Below are positions 11,727 through 23,501 of a DNA stretch of 64,000 nucleotides, one piece after another; position 1 is the first letter of the stretch; every line of letters begins with the position of its first letter. The notes under the pieces are model-generated. The model worked only from the letters and a program-made list of their open reading frames with translations. It was not told the origin of the DNA and ran no database searches. Both the position numbers and the translations under genes were made by a program. Origin of the DNA: Zygnema cylindricum (Eukaryota; Streptophyta; Zygnematophyceae; Zygnematales; Zygnemataceae). Location of the stretch: the NCBI GenBank assembly GCA_037447655.1, contig JBBHKE010000060.1:1-64000 (forward strand), in the 5' to 3' direction.

Positions 11727-12461
11727 GGGTGGACTTCCATTAGGCGTCTTAGTAATTGTACGGAAAATTTTACTGAAGGGAGTGCCTTCCATTAGGTCAC
11801 AACATTCTACCACTTTTTATTTGCGTGGCTCATTCTAGTAGGTAACAAATAGGTTAATATTTGATGCTTAAAATCTTGAAAGAATCTTAGGATGCAAAGT
11901 CTAAACGCAATATCTATACGAGCGGGGGGTAATATTTGTACTCGCGGAGGAAAAATCTGTATCGTCGGAGGTTTTTAATGACTCGTACAGCGGGCATTAA
12001 ATGTACTACCCAAAATTTCAAAACGCAACGACAAAAAGGCGGCGACAAACTTTGATGGTGGGAGCGTTACGGGATAATTTCGGCAGATTCGCAGCCACCC
12101 TGGCGGAAGGCACATGGCCCTTGCGATGTACGCACATACGCGCGCGTTCATCGTGGATTTTTTTGACCTTTTCCACGCGGCCTATTTTTACACATTCTGT
12201 ATTCGAGAATATTCCTCCCTGTGCACGGTCTTAACAAACTGTAGGGTTGGTGATGTGGCGTCATAGATAAAAAATGTAATTGAATCCGACGGTCCTGATT
12301 TACACCTAGAACTTTGGTCAATTTTCGTTAATGTTGTTTTTCTTTGGTCAATTTTCGTTAATGTTGTTTTCGTTGAAAAATAAATAATTTTGTACGAACC
12401 TGTACAAAACGATACAGTCGTCTGTAAAAAACCCCACTTTTTCGCTAATGGAAGTCCACCC
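11727..12461. mobile_element. PIF/Harbinger-like non-autonomous transposon, 735 bp
   Basis: Ends are inverted: GGGTGGACTTCCATTAG on the left and CTAATGGAAGTCCACCC on the right. TTA flanks both sides (11724-11726 and 12462-12464), the 3-base duplication typical of PIF/Harbinger. The inside shares blocks with 18081-18781, such as GCGGAAGGCACATG, a CGCG-rich stretch and a TTTTCCACG stretch, so the two are copies of one family. A 31-base internal tandem duplication lies at about 12311-12372. No transposase frame is seen. Confidence 0.75.
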
Positions 12462-12464
12462 TTA

Positions 12465-13446
12465 AGCATGCGTTAGAGTAATACTACAAGTATCTAGCTG
12501 GTAAAACGGATAGATACCTCCAGTATTTTCTAAAGGTGCAGTAATGTAAATCTACATGATCACCGTTACATACTTCTAGTATTAAAGAAATGTGGCAACC
12601 CTATCATACTATGTTAGGCAGCTAGTGCCATAGGGCATATCCACACTCCTATGCATGGTATATTTTGGCAAATACGCGACACCGTGTTTCACAATATTAG
12701 TGTTAATGCTTTTTAGCCACTTAAAAAACGAGTTTTTAGTGCTTTTTTAGTTTGGTTTTGGTTTTTCTAGATTTTGATTTCTTACTTTTAGTTTGCATAA
12801 CTTTTGTAGTGTTTGTTAGTCCTTTGGGGGTTTTCATCTCTTACCTTTAATGGTAGTCAACAATTTTCTATTTCACTCATGTTTTATACTTGGATGGTTT
12901 CACCATCAAGCTTTTGATAACTTCTTCGCTAAAAACATGTATTTTTGCGTAAACAATTGTCGGATTGCTACGCCTCGAATCCATTTGGCAGTGCGAAAAA
13001 TTGTACGGAAACGTGTACACATTTACTGCATTAATATTTTGACCACTAATGACCAATTTTCCATTAAGTGTTAAAAATCGACAAAGATTCTTCAAGAGCG
13101 AAATCAGAATGAAATACCTACACGAACAAAATCTGAATGAAAAACCTAAACGAGCAAAATCTGAATGAAATATCTACACAAGCTAACGCAAATAATTTGT
13201 AAAAGCGTACACAATGTTAGATTTGTACATATATATATCATTGTAAAAACTTTGCTCAAATGTTTAAAAACCCAAAACCCCTTCCACAAAGGGCAACGGA
13301 TGGCAAAGGGAGCGTCAAACAATATTCTTCAGCAAATAATTTCTCTTAGGTTTTGTGTTGGGATTTTGACGAATCACCAATATATCGCAAAGCGTCATAC
13401 CAACAATTATTTGTTTCACGTTAAGTGTTGCGGCATCGTACGAAAT
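12465..13446. other. Intergenic, no gene seen
   Basis: AT-rich with no supportable gene. Three imperfect copies of a ~30-base unit (core CAAAATCTGAATGAAA) stand in tandem at about 13098-13180. Confidence 0.5.
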
Positions 13447-13927
13447 GTGTGATGTCATTTTTGGACGGCATTTCTGTAATCCAAGAACGAAATGTACTAT
13501 TTCGTTTCGGGTGATTTTTGTTTTCGTGCGCAATTGTTTGATTCTGCGTGTTGGTATTTTCGTTACACGACACGTGTGAAACTTCTTCTTTGAAGTTTTA
13601 CGTTTCAGAGGAAAAAGGCATGTGCGCCTCCTTTTGTAGAAGGTTCCCCAACTAGGGACAAGTTTGTCGCCATGCTAGTTTGTTTGTTTGAGCTTGTATC
13701 CTAGTTAGCAAAGGGGTATAGGCAGCAGTGTTCAGATGCAATGATTTAATCCTTCAAATAGAGATTATTTTTAAGAGAGAAGAGAGATGATGTAAAGAGG
13801 CTTTGACCAAAAACACTTATAAAACTTTTTGGCCGATTATAAACTTGTTTATTATAAGCTTCCGATGTGAGTTTTTACTGAATTTTGTGAATTTATTTTG
13901 AGTGAATGTTTATTTTAAGATCCAACA
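13447..13927 (+). mobile_element. 5' LTR of copia copy, left limit approximate
   Basis: It ends GATCCAACA directly before a primer binding site and aligns along its length with the reverse complement of 22032-22579, for instance at AGAGATGATGTAAAGAGGCT and TTGTGAATTTATTTTGAGTG. The left end is less certain because the first ~40 bases have diverged. There is no matching right LTR in the window. Confidence 0.7.
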
Positions 13928-13928
13928 A

Positions 13929-13942
13929 TTGGTATCAAAGCT
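13929..13942 (+). other. Primer binding site
   Basis: TTGGTATCAAAGCT, two bases after the LTR end, fits an initiator-Met tRNA primer site with one change from the usual TGGTATCAGAGC. Confidence 0.85.
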
Positions 13943-13969
13943 AGTGCTTCAGATATACAAAGAGAGCGC

Positions 13970-15086
13970 ATGGGGAGGAAAAGTAATAGAAATACTCCTT
14001 ACCCCATGCCGTCTACTGAGAGAGAGAGCGGGTTCAATTTTTTCGGTGCTCAATTTGAGGAGAATAGGAAAATAGATGAGAAATTTGAAAAAATGTTTGA
14101 CAAATTAATACGATAAGTAGATTCCCGTTTTCAATCCCAACCAAGTGAGAGAAGAGAAGAGAATCCCTTTCCATCTGCGGATTCTATCAATGGAGGACAT
14201 AATGAGAGTGAGAGAAAGAGAGGATTAGGAAAGGAAAGGCAAAGTTAGAAGAAGATTTAGATTTTGACAAAGAATTGGAAAACCAAGAAAATTAGAATAT
14301 GTTGGGGAAATACGTGGCCTTTAATGGCACTAATTATGCCGTGTGGAAGAAGTTTATTCGAGGCCAACATTTTCTTAAGAGGCTATGGAAGATTGTCAAT
14401 GGAGAGGAGAAAATGCAGATTGAGAGCAATGCACGTGCTCAATGGAGGTTGAAGGATAATGCGGTAACAACCAGTTTGATGAAAAGTTGTACTTATTTTG
14501 TTCTTCACCATTTCTTCGCTCACAGCACGGCCCTTGAGTGTTGGCAAGCACTTGAGGACCAATATGAGAAGGGTATTGAGAACAAAGGTCAATATGTTTA
14601 AACAGACTTTATGAATTTTAAAATCAAACCAAATGAATTGATGGATGATGTCGTGAAGCCCTTCAATATTGTACTCGAGCAATTAATCAACAATGGTCGG
14701 GTTATCTTAGATGCGGATAAATTAAGCGTTTTTCTTAACGCTTTATCACACAAGCTTTCACATGTTAAAACCATTTTACGACCGAACGCGGATAACACCT
14801 TCAAATTCACCGTCAATTTTATAAAAATGTTTGAGAGAACTCCAACGCCTTTTTCAAGTGAATGAGGAATTCTCAACTCTACTACTACCAAAACCACGGA
14901 TCTTAGTTTTGCCGGTGGTAGAGGGGTTGGAAGAGGAGGTGGCCCGGGAGGTGGTGGTGGCGGTCAAGGCAACAAAAAAAACAAGGGTCGTCCACCGAAG
15001 GTCCCTTCAGATCTTTCCAATGTGACATGCTACCGATGTCACTAGATTGGACACTTGTCTTCCTCTTGTCCGAATAAGGAGAAGCA
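13970..15086 (+). pseudogene. copia gag, decayed
   Basis: The first ATG after the primer site (13970) opens a short N-terminal piece (MGRKSNRNTPYP...) that also exists in the related fragment near 21960 and stops near 14113. The core resumes at 14299 with the gag pattern FNGTNYAVWKKF, then CWQALEDQY, a stop near 14600 and NALSHKLSHVKTIL. A Gly-rich stretch near 14905-14985 precedes a zinc-knuckle-like CYRCH...IGHLSSSC interrupted by a stop near 15043, then CLFCGKWGHKSPQSYAK. Multiple stops and frame changes show it is dead. Confidence 0.85.
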
Positions 15087-15494
15087 GTGTCTCTTTTGTG
15101 GAAAGTGGGGCATAAGAGCCCTCAATCTTATGCAAAGAATAGAGATTTTGGAGGTAGAAGAGGTAGAGGAGATGATACAGTCGGCCGAGGTGGCGGCCGA
15201 AAAAGAGGCCGCGCTAGCAGTTGTGGTTACGGTAATGCAAATTATTTTGAATATGGTAATGATACCGGTGGTGAATTTCCGGATCTTAACCATACCCTTG
15301 ATTCGGTAAATAACATAGGAAATTCGGAGAAGGTGTGGATTATTGATACGGGGGCATCCCACCATGTTTGCACGGATGCCACCTTGTTTGATGACATGGG
15401 GGAACTCATGGTTTCAAAGTTTATTACAGTAGCAAACGGCTATGTCATTTTGGTTGGTACGATAGGCACGGTTTGGCTTGATCTCCTTTCATAG
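15087..15494 (+). pseudogene. copia protease region
   Basis: An open stretch of 135 codons whose C-terminal half has the retroelement protease signature WIIDTGASHHVC near 15337-15372, with the catalytic Asp in D-T-G. The upstream half is an RGRG/GGGR basic linker that follows gag. The frame ends at 15492-15494 with a stop, while related sequence continues, so the polyprotein is broken here. Confidence 0.85.
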
Positions 15495-16385
15495 GATCTT
15501 GATGGAAAGGAGAAATTGACGGAGTATCGTATTCAAAATACTCTTTATAATCCAGACGGTTACGTCAATTTGTTAAGTGTTCCACAAATCCAACGGATTG
15601 GTGGAAGCTTACTTGCGAGGGGTGATCAATCTATTAAGACTTGGAATAAAGATAGGAATGTAATTTGAGAAGAGGTTGTAACAAATATGAATCATAGTCA
15701 GCTTTAATGGAGGAGGCCGAAATCTAAAGTTCCCACACAAGGAATTTCACAACAAATTTCGGAGTTGAAAGGTGATTGTACCTAATAGCATCACCGGATG
15801 TCTCACACATCAGAAGTAAGTTTGAAGAAGATGATTCGACATTCTTCAGTGAGGGGTTTAGATCTCGCATCCAGCGAGAGTGTGAACAGATGTGAAAAAT
15901 GTAGCCAATGACGCCAAATTCAGAAATCGTATCCAAACAAAGGCATCAAGCATCAAGCTCAAAATATTTTGGAGCTTGTTCACATCGATCTTTGTGGACA
16001 TATTAAATCCGAGACAATTGGAGGTAACAAATATATTTTGGTGATTGTTGATGATTTCTTTTAGAAGTCATGGGTTTATTTATTGAAAAAAAATCAGATA
16101 CTTTTGAAGCTTTTAAAGAGTGGCATGTTATGCCAAAAGTCAAAGTGATAAAAAGCTTACATCCATTCAATCTGATAATGGAGGGGAATTTGTTGTCTTT
16201 GAGGGGTATTGTAAAGAATGGGGGATAAGGCATCATTTCACGGCGCTTTATTCTTCGGAGTCAAATAGAGTGGCCGAGAGGAAAAATCATATTTTACAAA
16301 AAGTGGTCTGAGCGATGATTTATAACTCCGAACAAGAGGTATTTTTGTGGGGAAAAGCGATTCTTACAACAAATAACATTTGTGC
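15495..16385 (+). pseudogene. copia integrase, truncated at a minisatellite
   Basis: Remnants include LVHIDLCGHIK near 15970-16005, ILVIVDDFF near 16035 followed by a stop, SDNGGEFVVFEGYCKEWGI near 16160-16225 and RVAERKNHILQKVV before a stop at 16309. Homology ends in LWGKAILTTNNI near 16380, after which a 28-base minisatellite begins. RT and RNase H are absent, so the element lost its 3' half. Confidence 0.85.
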
Positions 16386-16387
16386 AT

Positions 16388-16803
16388 TTATATGGGTGCG
16401 TGTGAATGTATGCGTAAATTTGGGTGTGTTTGAATGTATGCATAGATGTGGGTGTGTGTAAATATTTGCATAGATGGGGATATGTGTGAATGTATGCATA
16501 GATATGGGTCTGTGTAAATGTATGCATAGCTATAGGTATGTTTGAATGTATGCATAGATGTAGGTATGTGTGAATGTATACATAGATGTGGGTTTGTGTG
16601 AATGTATGAATAGATGTGGGTGTGTGTGAATGTATGCATATATGTGGGTATGTGTAAATGTATGTAGAGATTTGGGTGTGTATAAATGTATATATAGAAG
16701 TGGGTGTGTGTAAATATATGTAGAGATGTGGGTATGTGTGAATAAATATATAGATGTGGGTATGTGTAATTGTATGCACAGATGTGGGAATGCGTGAATG
16801 TAT
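16388..16803. repeat. Minisatellite, 28-bp unit
   Basis: About 15 diverged copies of a 28-base unit (AATGTATGCATAGATGTGGG followed by TATGTGTG). Because 28 is not a multiple of three and the unit lacks stops on the minus strand, it produces long spurious minus-strand reading frames. The array resumes at 17080-17135 and again at 18782, so three transposons have been dropped into it. Confidence 0.9.
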
Positions 16804-17079
16804 TATAGTTCAAAAGTAGGTGAAAGTAGTCCCATACAATATGCCTATTGTATGCAAAACATACAATATGACTTTAAGACCCATATTGTATTCGAACCTT
16901 TTCGGACCAATTAAAACATTAGGACCAAAAAAATTTATTTACACCGTCACATTCGAACGATTGGACGGTCGCTTATCAAAGAAGCGATCAAAAAAGATCC
17001 CATGAAAAGCCCATAACATAACTTACGATAAAGGCGTCGACCAAAGGCCTACGATAAAAACGCATACTTTTGAACTATG
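16804..17079 (-). mobile_element. hAT-like MITE, copy 1 (276 bp)
   Basis: Ends are inverted: (T)ATAGTTCAAAAGTAGG and CGCATACTTTTGAACTATG. Flanks GAATGTAT (16796-16803) and CAATGTAT (17080-17087) form an 8-base target duplication with one mismatch, and the target is the minisatellite unit itself. The inside shares the CCATACAATATGCC and ACCCATATTGTAT stretches with the copies at 22941 and 31334, in the opposite direction and with an internal deletion. Confidence 0.85.
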
Positions 17080-17135
17080 CAATGTATAAATATATGTGGG
17101 TGTGTGAATGTATGTATAGATGTGGGTATGTCTAA

Positions 17136-18077
17136 AGGTGTGTCCCCGTGTATTAAAGTATCAACTTCTCTTTGTCGTTTTCCCCCAAAATTCAGTCCTG
17201 GACGAGAAAAACTTTAGCCGTACGAAAACATCAATTTTACCACAATACAGAGAACGTCAATTCGATACATTAAATGTATTCTATGTTTGTCATCATGTGA
17301 ACAAATTTTGGCGTTTTTCTCTTTTCGACCCTGAGCAAGAAAATCCAACCCATCAAATAAATTCATCAAAAATTGCCTCACGAGGGGGTGTCAGCGAAAT
17401 TATCCACAAACAACGAATGAAAAACGACCCACGCAAGCGCCACACGAGTCGGAAAACTTTAGGACAAGGGAGAGTACTCGCTATTTTTCTCCCTGCACGT
17501 CACGCGCATGTAAGAAAAAGTCAAACATGTACGGAAAAAAATATACAGGGGTCTCGGACCTCGACTTTATTCATGGGTCTTTTGTATAAAGTTTGCGCCA
17601 TCGTCACCTCTCCCCTCTCCCTTTCACATTATCGCTTTTACATCACACTTTTTGGAATGAGGCACGACAGTAATGGTATGAATTAGAAAATGTTTTTATT
17701 GACTACCTTAAGGCATGGTTTTATGGCAATAAGAGTGAGAAAAGTCAAAAAAACGAAATCGGATAGCCATGGCGGAAAGTTCTTGAATTTGTGATGTCGA
17801 CGTTATCACAAGTGAGATGGCGTCTCCTAAACATCTGCCATGTCACAATATTACAAGAAATTAGACGTCTACAACAGTCGTTGTTTTTGTTGGCGTCACC
17901 AATTGTAATAAGTTTCGTAGTCGTCTTCAACCGTCACAAAGTTGTACGTGTACAACCGTCACATGTCAATGTTACGATTTTTTTTTGTACATTGGGACGC
18001 TCTTCGAAGTAGTACAGAGAATCTTCACCAGAGTCCAAAACACTTATTCAAAGTATCGATTACATGGGGACACACCC
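17136..18077. mobile_element. Harbinger-like transposon TE1, 942 bp
   Basis: Left end AGGTGTGTCCCCGTG and right end CATGGGGACACACCC are inverted, with TAA on both sides (17133-17135 and 18078-18080). The inside matches 25745-26703 in the other orientation, for example at the CACGCGCATG block and the run rich in CTCTCCC near 17605-17630. A reading frame of 188 codons at 17120-17686 starts outside the element and has no recognisable domain, so I do not call a gene. Confidence 0.75.
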
Positions 18078-18080
18078 TAA

Positions 18081-18781
18081 GAGCGTTGTTCCATTAGGTG
18101 GTCTCAGTAAACGTCGAAAATTCGTTTACTGAAGCCATTGTTCCATTGTGTCGGGTCAGTAACCGCCATTTTATTTGTGTATCACACTTTGATTGGTCCA
18201 CGTTATAGATGAATACGATTTTTGCAATCTTGAAAGAATCTCTGACAGCAAATTGTGACCACATATTTGTACTAGCGAAGGTAAAAAGTGACTCGTACGA
18301 CGCATTGAATAAAATCTGTACGGGTGGACGAAACTTAAGATTTTTAAAAGCGTACGAATATGTTTGAATGGTTAGTGGATGACAACAGAAGCGTGAAACA
18401 ATATCCTCCGTCAAAGATTTTCTTGCGGCTTTTGGTGGCCTCGCATACTTCCTAGCGGAAGGCACATGTCATACCTGACGTGTACCCACCTAGTCGCGCG
18501 ATCCTCATGGATATTTGTTCACTTTTCCACGAGGCACGATGCTATTCGTTCGGGCGCTTAGAATTGACCTACTCCGGGTCACTTGTTGCGAATTGAAAGT
18601 GTTAGACGACGGCATATCCGATTAAGATTTGACGGTCTACGTTTACGCCCATAAATGTGGAGAATCAAATCCCTCATTCAATAGGCTTGTTTTTCTTAGA
18701 ATTTTTTTTTGGTACGGCACTGTACAAAACAGTACGACTTTCAGTAAACAACGGCATTTTTTCCCTAATGGATCCTCACCC
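18081..18781. mobile_element. Harbinger-like transposon TE2, 701 bp
   Basis: The right end CCTAATGGATCCTCACCC and left end GAGCGTTGTTCCATTAGG are imperfectly inverted and flanked by TAA (18078-18080 and 18782-18784). It is a diverged copy of the 11727-12461 family, sharing the CATTGTGTCGG and GCGGAAGGCACATG blocks with family members. Its left TAA is also the right target duplication of TE1. Confidence 0.7.
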
Positions 18782-18784
18782 TAA

Positions 18785-19585
18785 ATATATGTAGAGATGT
18801 GAGTCTGTGTGCATGAATTTGGGCGATTTTACTTACCAGTTTGAATGTGGGCGACATGCCTGCGTTTACGTACTTGAAGCTTGAACTGCCTTTTTTTTGT
18901 TTTTAAAGGGAACATTTTTACTGAGAATGTCAAGGTTCTCCAAGATTCTAGGAGAAAACCATGACCGTTCGATCATTTCCGTTCCAGCTTCCGCGAAGCA
19001 ATCGCGCCATCCAGGCAAAAGATGACTACCGTCCACCACCGTCCGTCAAGGGAGGACGGTGGACAGCTACAGGCCGTCTAAAATTGTTACACCTGGGATA
19101 AAATTGGGATAGGGACTATTTATCATAGTGGCCATTGTGACGTAAGGCAAGATGGATGCAGATGCAACAAAATCCACAAAATTGTGTTTTACGTAGAATG
19201 TCCTTTCAAGCTCCCTTCGCATTCCTTTTGTCCTTCGTCGTTTGCTGCACTCTTTATCCTTGATTTTCATTTTCTTGTTATAATATGAGTGGTGCCACGT
19301 ACACTAAGAGCGGATATTGAAAATAGCTTAAGATTTTTAACACCGACCAATTTTAACTTAAAATTATAATTTTTTACCATATGTACTTGCTTACCAGGTG
19401 ATTGGATAACACAATTTCTTGTCTTTTAGGCCAGCTCATTTTTTAGGGCTCCTGTTTTTTCCCGTGAGGAAATATCTGTGCCAGAAATAACGCGACAAAA
19501 TGTGACGAAAGAGCGGTGCCAAAAATAGTGTGGAAAAGAGCGTTACGAGATTATTTTTGTATTTTCAGTTGGATTTTGGAAGGTA
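18785..19585. other. Intergenic, end of minisatellite then unique sequence
   Basis: The first ~40 bases continue the 28-bp minisatellite. After that no gene or clear transposon end is visible. A small hairpin-like direct and inverted motif (CCGTCC / GGACGG) occurs at 19030-19065. Confidence 0.4.
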
Positions 19586-20080
19586 TACCGTGAATCGCTT
19601 TAGCGTTGATAACGCTAATTCGGCGGCCTCAAATTTTCACCCTCGAACCAAAAATATAATTAATAACTATTTATTGCAGGCAGTGTACTATTAGCGTTAT
19701 TAACTCCAATTTTGACAGTGTTTAAATAGTGTAGTGTACGAAATGTGTCAATCCGTAACGAAATCTCTCGTTAGATCGTAAAATGGTACACAAATAGTGT
19801 TAGATAAAGACGTTGACACGCGCAAGTGAGTGCATCATCACTAAAAAGCGCACCCAAGGATGAAAGGAAATTGCGAGGACCTATTTCACATGTTCAAACG
19901 TTGACTATGTGAACATAGGCTATATTAGCTACTTTATGGAAAAATGTACCCAAGCTAGAGTTATGCATAAATTAGAGTTTCTTATTTCTTGGCGGAAGGC
20001 CGTGAACCTAAACTACGGTTAATATAACAAATTATTTCTTTACACTAATTATTTTTTAACGCTAATAGCAATTCACGGAG
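19586..20080. mobile_element. Possible MITE, about 495 bp
   Basis: The left end TACCGTGAATCGCTTTAGCG and the right end CGCTAATAGCAATTCACGGA are near-perfect inverted repeats and resemble the termini of the ~210-220 bp MITE family at 29513 and 32763. The target duplication is not clear, so limits are approximate. Confidence 0.4.
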
Positions 20081-21699
20081 TATTGTACATATCATGAGCA
20101 AATTTTTTGAATTACATTCGTTGTCTACCGTGACACCTACCTTTATCATCTAACACGTCGCGTCTTTTCAACTTTTGTAATTGGTACACGAAAAATTGAA
20201 GCAAACGCTTCGCGAACGAATATACAACAGGCACTGTAACCTTTAAGACTTTTGGAGATTATTCGCAAGATTCTTCGTAATATTATTCGCAAGTAAAAAC
20301 AGAATAAGAGTTATGGCGTAGTACAGAGAGCTCCGAATTTCTATGAACATCCTCACTTTTTGCCCTATGGAACTTCACCCTAAATCTAACTTAGGGCACG
20401 ACGTGATGGAATATTGGATTGGAGTTTAATTTATAGAAATAGCCTGAAAATTACTTTTAATAAATATCTCTAAAGAAAAATGTGGCCATGCCTAAAGGCT
20501 AAGGGTGAGTGTCCATCAAACTTTAGATAATTAGTGAGGAACAACCTAATGATGAGTAGTTTGAGGTTCCACCAAGCCAAAAGTGAGGTTGTTTTATAGA
20601 TTACTTTGTCGAACCATGTCGTACTATTTTTTAGGGATTTTCGCAAAATAAGATTGCATAAGTTGTAACCATGATTCTCTCAGGGTTTCGGCACAAACAA
20701 CAACTATTCGATTAAATTTGGGTCTTCGTCTTTGAAAGAATCGCACCAACTGGCTTTGTATTTGGCTATTACTCTAGAGAGTTGGCTAATGAAAAATGTT
20801 TAGAATCGTTACAACTCGATGATATAGATTAGTGGGTTGATGGAAAACCATTTAACATTATTCATGTCGCAAAAGCCATGTGCTTTCTAAACAAGGTGGA
20901 GGCGAATTCACCAAAATTCAATAGAAAGTCTTTGTTGGAAGATATCATGTCACGTTATTTTGGTCTTCCCCTCAAATTTGTGGTTTCTAACACTTCGATT
21001 TTTCGTTTCAAAAAGATAAGGTTGGAAAGCAAATGTTAAAAAATCAAGGCGTCTTTGAAGAAAATGGGGCTTTTGTAGTACATTGAAATTCTAAGGAAAT
21101 TTCATACAATGAAAATTTTACTGGAAATTGCACGGTTTGAAAAAATTTCAACGATTTTAAATTCCTAATCCTTAACCTTGGTGGTACCACTCAAAGCATA
21201 ACACTTACAGCTAACAATGATGCTCGTACAATTATAAAAGCATCATGATGGAACTAGGGCCTAAATGAAAAAATGGGTGTTTTGACACAAACTTGTTCGT
21301 AGCAACTCCATGGAAAATTAATCGTCTTTGGACTATGCCGATTATTATATTGTTTTGTACTAAACAACAAAGCAAAAATACTTGTAGCCATTAATTGTTT
21401 AATTTATGAAAACTAAAAAAACGAAAGATACGTTATTGAAAAATGAGAACAAAATTTTGAAGGTTGCCTTACTTGTAACATGATTTCAGGTGATTCTCTC
21501 ACACGGAGGTGAGTGAAAAAAAAAGTCGCAATGTACTTCGCCTATTTGCTTGCCAACTTTGTAGCTTGAATGTTGAGTTTGCGTCACCTATATTTTAAGT
21601 TTACTTGTATTATTTTGACAGCATTCGCCACGGTATATACTTACGTGATTTGAAAATCGTACAAAACATAAATTCGGAGTGAAAAATAGTGGTGTTTCA
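20081..21699. other. Intergenic with transposon ends and an eroded coding relic
   Basis: The sequence at 20372-20390 ends like the Harbinger family (CCCTATGGAACTTCACCC followed by TAA), and 20503 starts like it (TAA then GGGTGAGTGTCCATC). Between about 20835 and 21030 one frame reads WVDGKPFNIIHVAKAMCFL...KSLLEDIMSRYFGLPLKFVV without a stop and looks protein-like, but stops precede and follow it and I do not recognise it. It may be a transposase relic. Nothing else is supportable. Confidence 0.35.
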
Positions 21700-22031
21700 G
21701 CCAATATTGTTAAAAATCGATAAAATGCTCACAAATATGCTCACACATGATAAATCAAATCTCACAACGGAATCTTAAGTAAAAATATTCAACATAAAAC
21801 ACTCACGGCTCACAAGAAAGCATGTCGACCAAATATCAATATATATTAAGCCGAACTTTTCTCAATACAACCTCTCTCCTTCACAGTTCTCATTCTCCTC
21901 AAATTGAGCACCGAAAAAAAAACTTAACTCTCTCTCAGTAGTAGGCATAAAAGGTGTATCTCTATTATTCTTCTTCCTCATAACTTACACGTCTCTCATA
22001 AACTGAAGCATAACCTGGCTCTAATACCAAT
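21700..22031 (-). mobile_element. copia leader and partial LTR fragment
   Basis: Following the LTR on the minus strand are a primer site (TTGGTATTAGAGCC, 22017-22030), the same gag start as the copy at 13970 (an ATG then a CCTACTACTGAGAGAGAG stretch), the shared CGGTGCTCAATTTGAGGAG block near 21890-21915 and then sequence resembling the 3' part of the LTR (21715-21830, ending near ACTTAAGAT). Almost the whole coding region is deleted, leaving a short LTR-leader-LTR remnant. Confidence 0.6.
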
Positions 22032-22579
22032 TGTAGGATCTTAAGCAAAAGACATTCACTCAAAATAATTCACAAAACATAAATCATTTACACAACGAAA
22101 GCTCATAATAAACTAGAGGAATATTCAACCAAAAAGATTTATAAGTGTTCTAGGCCCGAAGCCTCTTTACATCATCTCTCTTCTCTCTTTTCTCTCTTCT
22201 CTCTCCTCTTAAATAATCTCTTACTCCAAGATTAATCCTTTATGATTTAATCATGTAAGATTCAATATCGAATACTCTGCACATGTACACCGCTGCCTAT
22301 ATACTTGCTACTCTGCACTAAGAGACAACAAGGTAAGACAAGCAAAACTTAGCGTAGCGACGAAGTATGTCCCTAGCTGACTGTGCACACTGCAAGGACG
22401 TTTCCACGTAGAAAGTAGCACGCGCTTTCTTCCTTCGAAACGACTAACTCCAAACGTTGACTTAAACACGTGTCGTCACGCGAAAACACCTGCACGCAAA
22501 ATCAAACACATGCGCACAAAAACACAAGGTGACGCACACGAAATAGTATGTTTCGTTCGCATTATCTTAAGATCCAACA
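22032..22579 (-). mobile_element. 5' LTR of copia fragment, 548 bp
   Basis: On the minus strand it begins TGTTGGATCTTAAG at 22579 and ends GATCCTACA at 22032, next to a primer site. It is the better-preserved relative of the LTR ending at 13927. Confidence 0.85.
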
Positions 22580-22932
22580 AATTTTCTGTTTTTTAATGGT
22601 TCACATTAAGTAATGTTTCTGTTATTTCCCTCGGCAAACACTAATTAAAGTTAATACATATGCGAAATGCACTTAACATTGTAAAAATAAGATGTCACAC
22701 AGATTTTGTAAATCTTGTGGCCATAATGCTAATTTATATAGACATGGTGTAAAGTGGTTGTTGTTGTTTAAATATTTAGTTTCGTGTACATTGCGTTTCG
22801 TGAGTACTTAATCAGTACAATGCAAAGTAGCAATTTGATATTTGTGAATGTATACGACATTTAATTTACTGTAGTGACATATAAAAAGGGTTGACTCAGG
22901 GATTAACGAAATCAAGTCTTTGGGGGAGTGTT
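22580..22932. other. Intergenic, nothing seen
   Basis: AT-rich spacer between a copia LTR and a MITE. No coding or repeat structure was recognised. Confidence 0.5.
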
Positions 22933-22940
22933 GTTTTAAA

Positions 22941-23493
22941 CATAGTTCAAAAGTAGGCGTTTTTATGGTAGGCCTTTGGTAGGTGCACAAAACTCGCGTA
23001 GAGTAAGCATACTATATGTGTGTGCGTTGTGCGCACTCCTTTACGAACTTACGAATCTGATGTATGATCATAGTATAGCGCACGCCGCTGGAAGGAATTT
23101 TTTAGCGAACTCACACGTCGTAGGATGACATTCCGCGGGAAGAAAAACCCGGAAAAAAAAACCGCAGACGTAAGTCCTATCGTAATTTGTGTTATGGGCT
23201 TTTCATGTGATCTTCTTAGATCGCTACTTTGATCAGCGACCGTCCGATCGTCCAAACCTGAAGGTTTAAATAATAAAATACCTCAAAACTCACGGAAAAA
23301 TAAAATTTTGTCCGAATGTTTTTCAAAATTTAGATATGACGTTTAATTCTCTATCGATCGATGTGCAACTCAACCCTAATACTATTATTTTTCATTTTTC
23401 GACCAATACAATATGGGTCTTAAGGCCATATTGTATGTTTTGCGTACAATAGGCATATTGTATGGGCCTACTTTCACCTACTTTTGAACTATG
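22941..23493 (+). mobile_element. hAT-like MITE, copy 2 (553 bp)
   Basis: Inverted ends CATAGTTCAAAAGTAGGCG and CCTACTTTTGAACTATG are flanked by a perfect 8-base duplication GTTTTAAA (22933-22940 and 23494-23501). The right ~100 bases match copies 1 and 3, including GGTCTTAAGGCCATATTG. An internal block around GTGATCTTCTTAGATCGCTA is shared with copy 3. No transposase is encoded. Confidence 0.9.
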
Positions 23494-23501
23494 GTTTTAA
23501 A

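Noticed and set aside
16294-16813. Minus-strand HTHIYAYIHTYPH frames of 141-161 codons
   Set aside because: A stop-free 28-bp minisatellite read in several frames; not a protein.
17120-17686. 188-codon plus-strand frame
   Set aside because: Crosses a transposon boundary, has no recognisable domain and its homologue in the 25745-26703 copy is not open.
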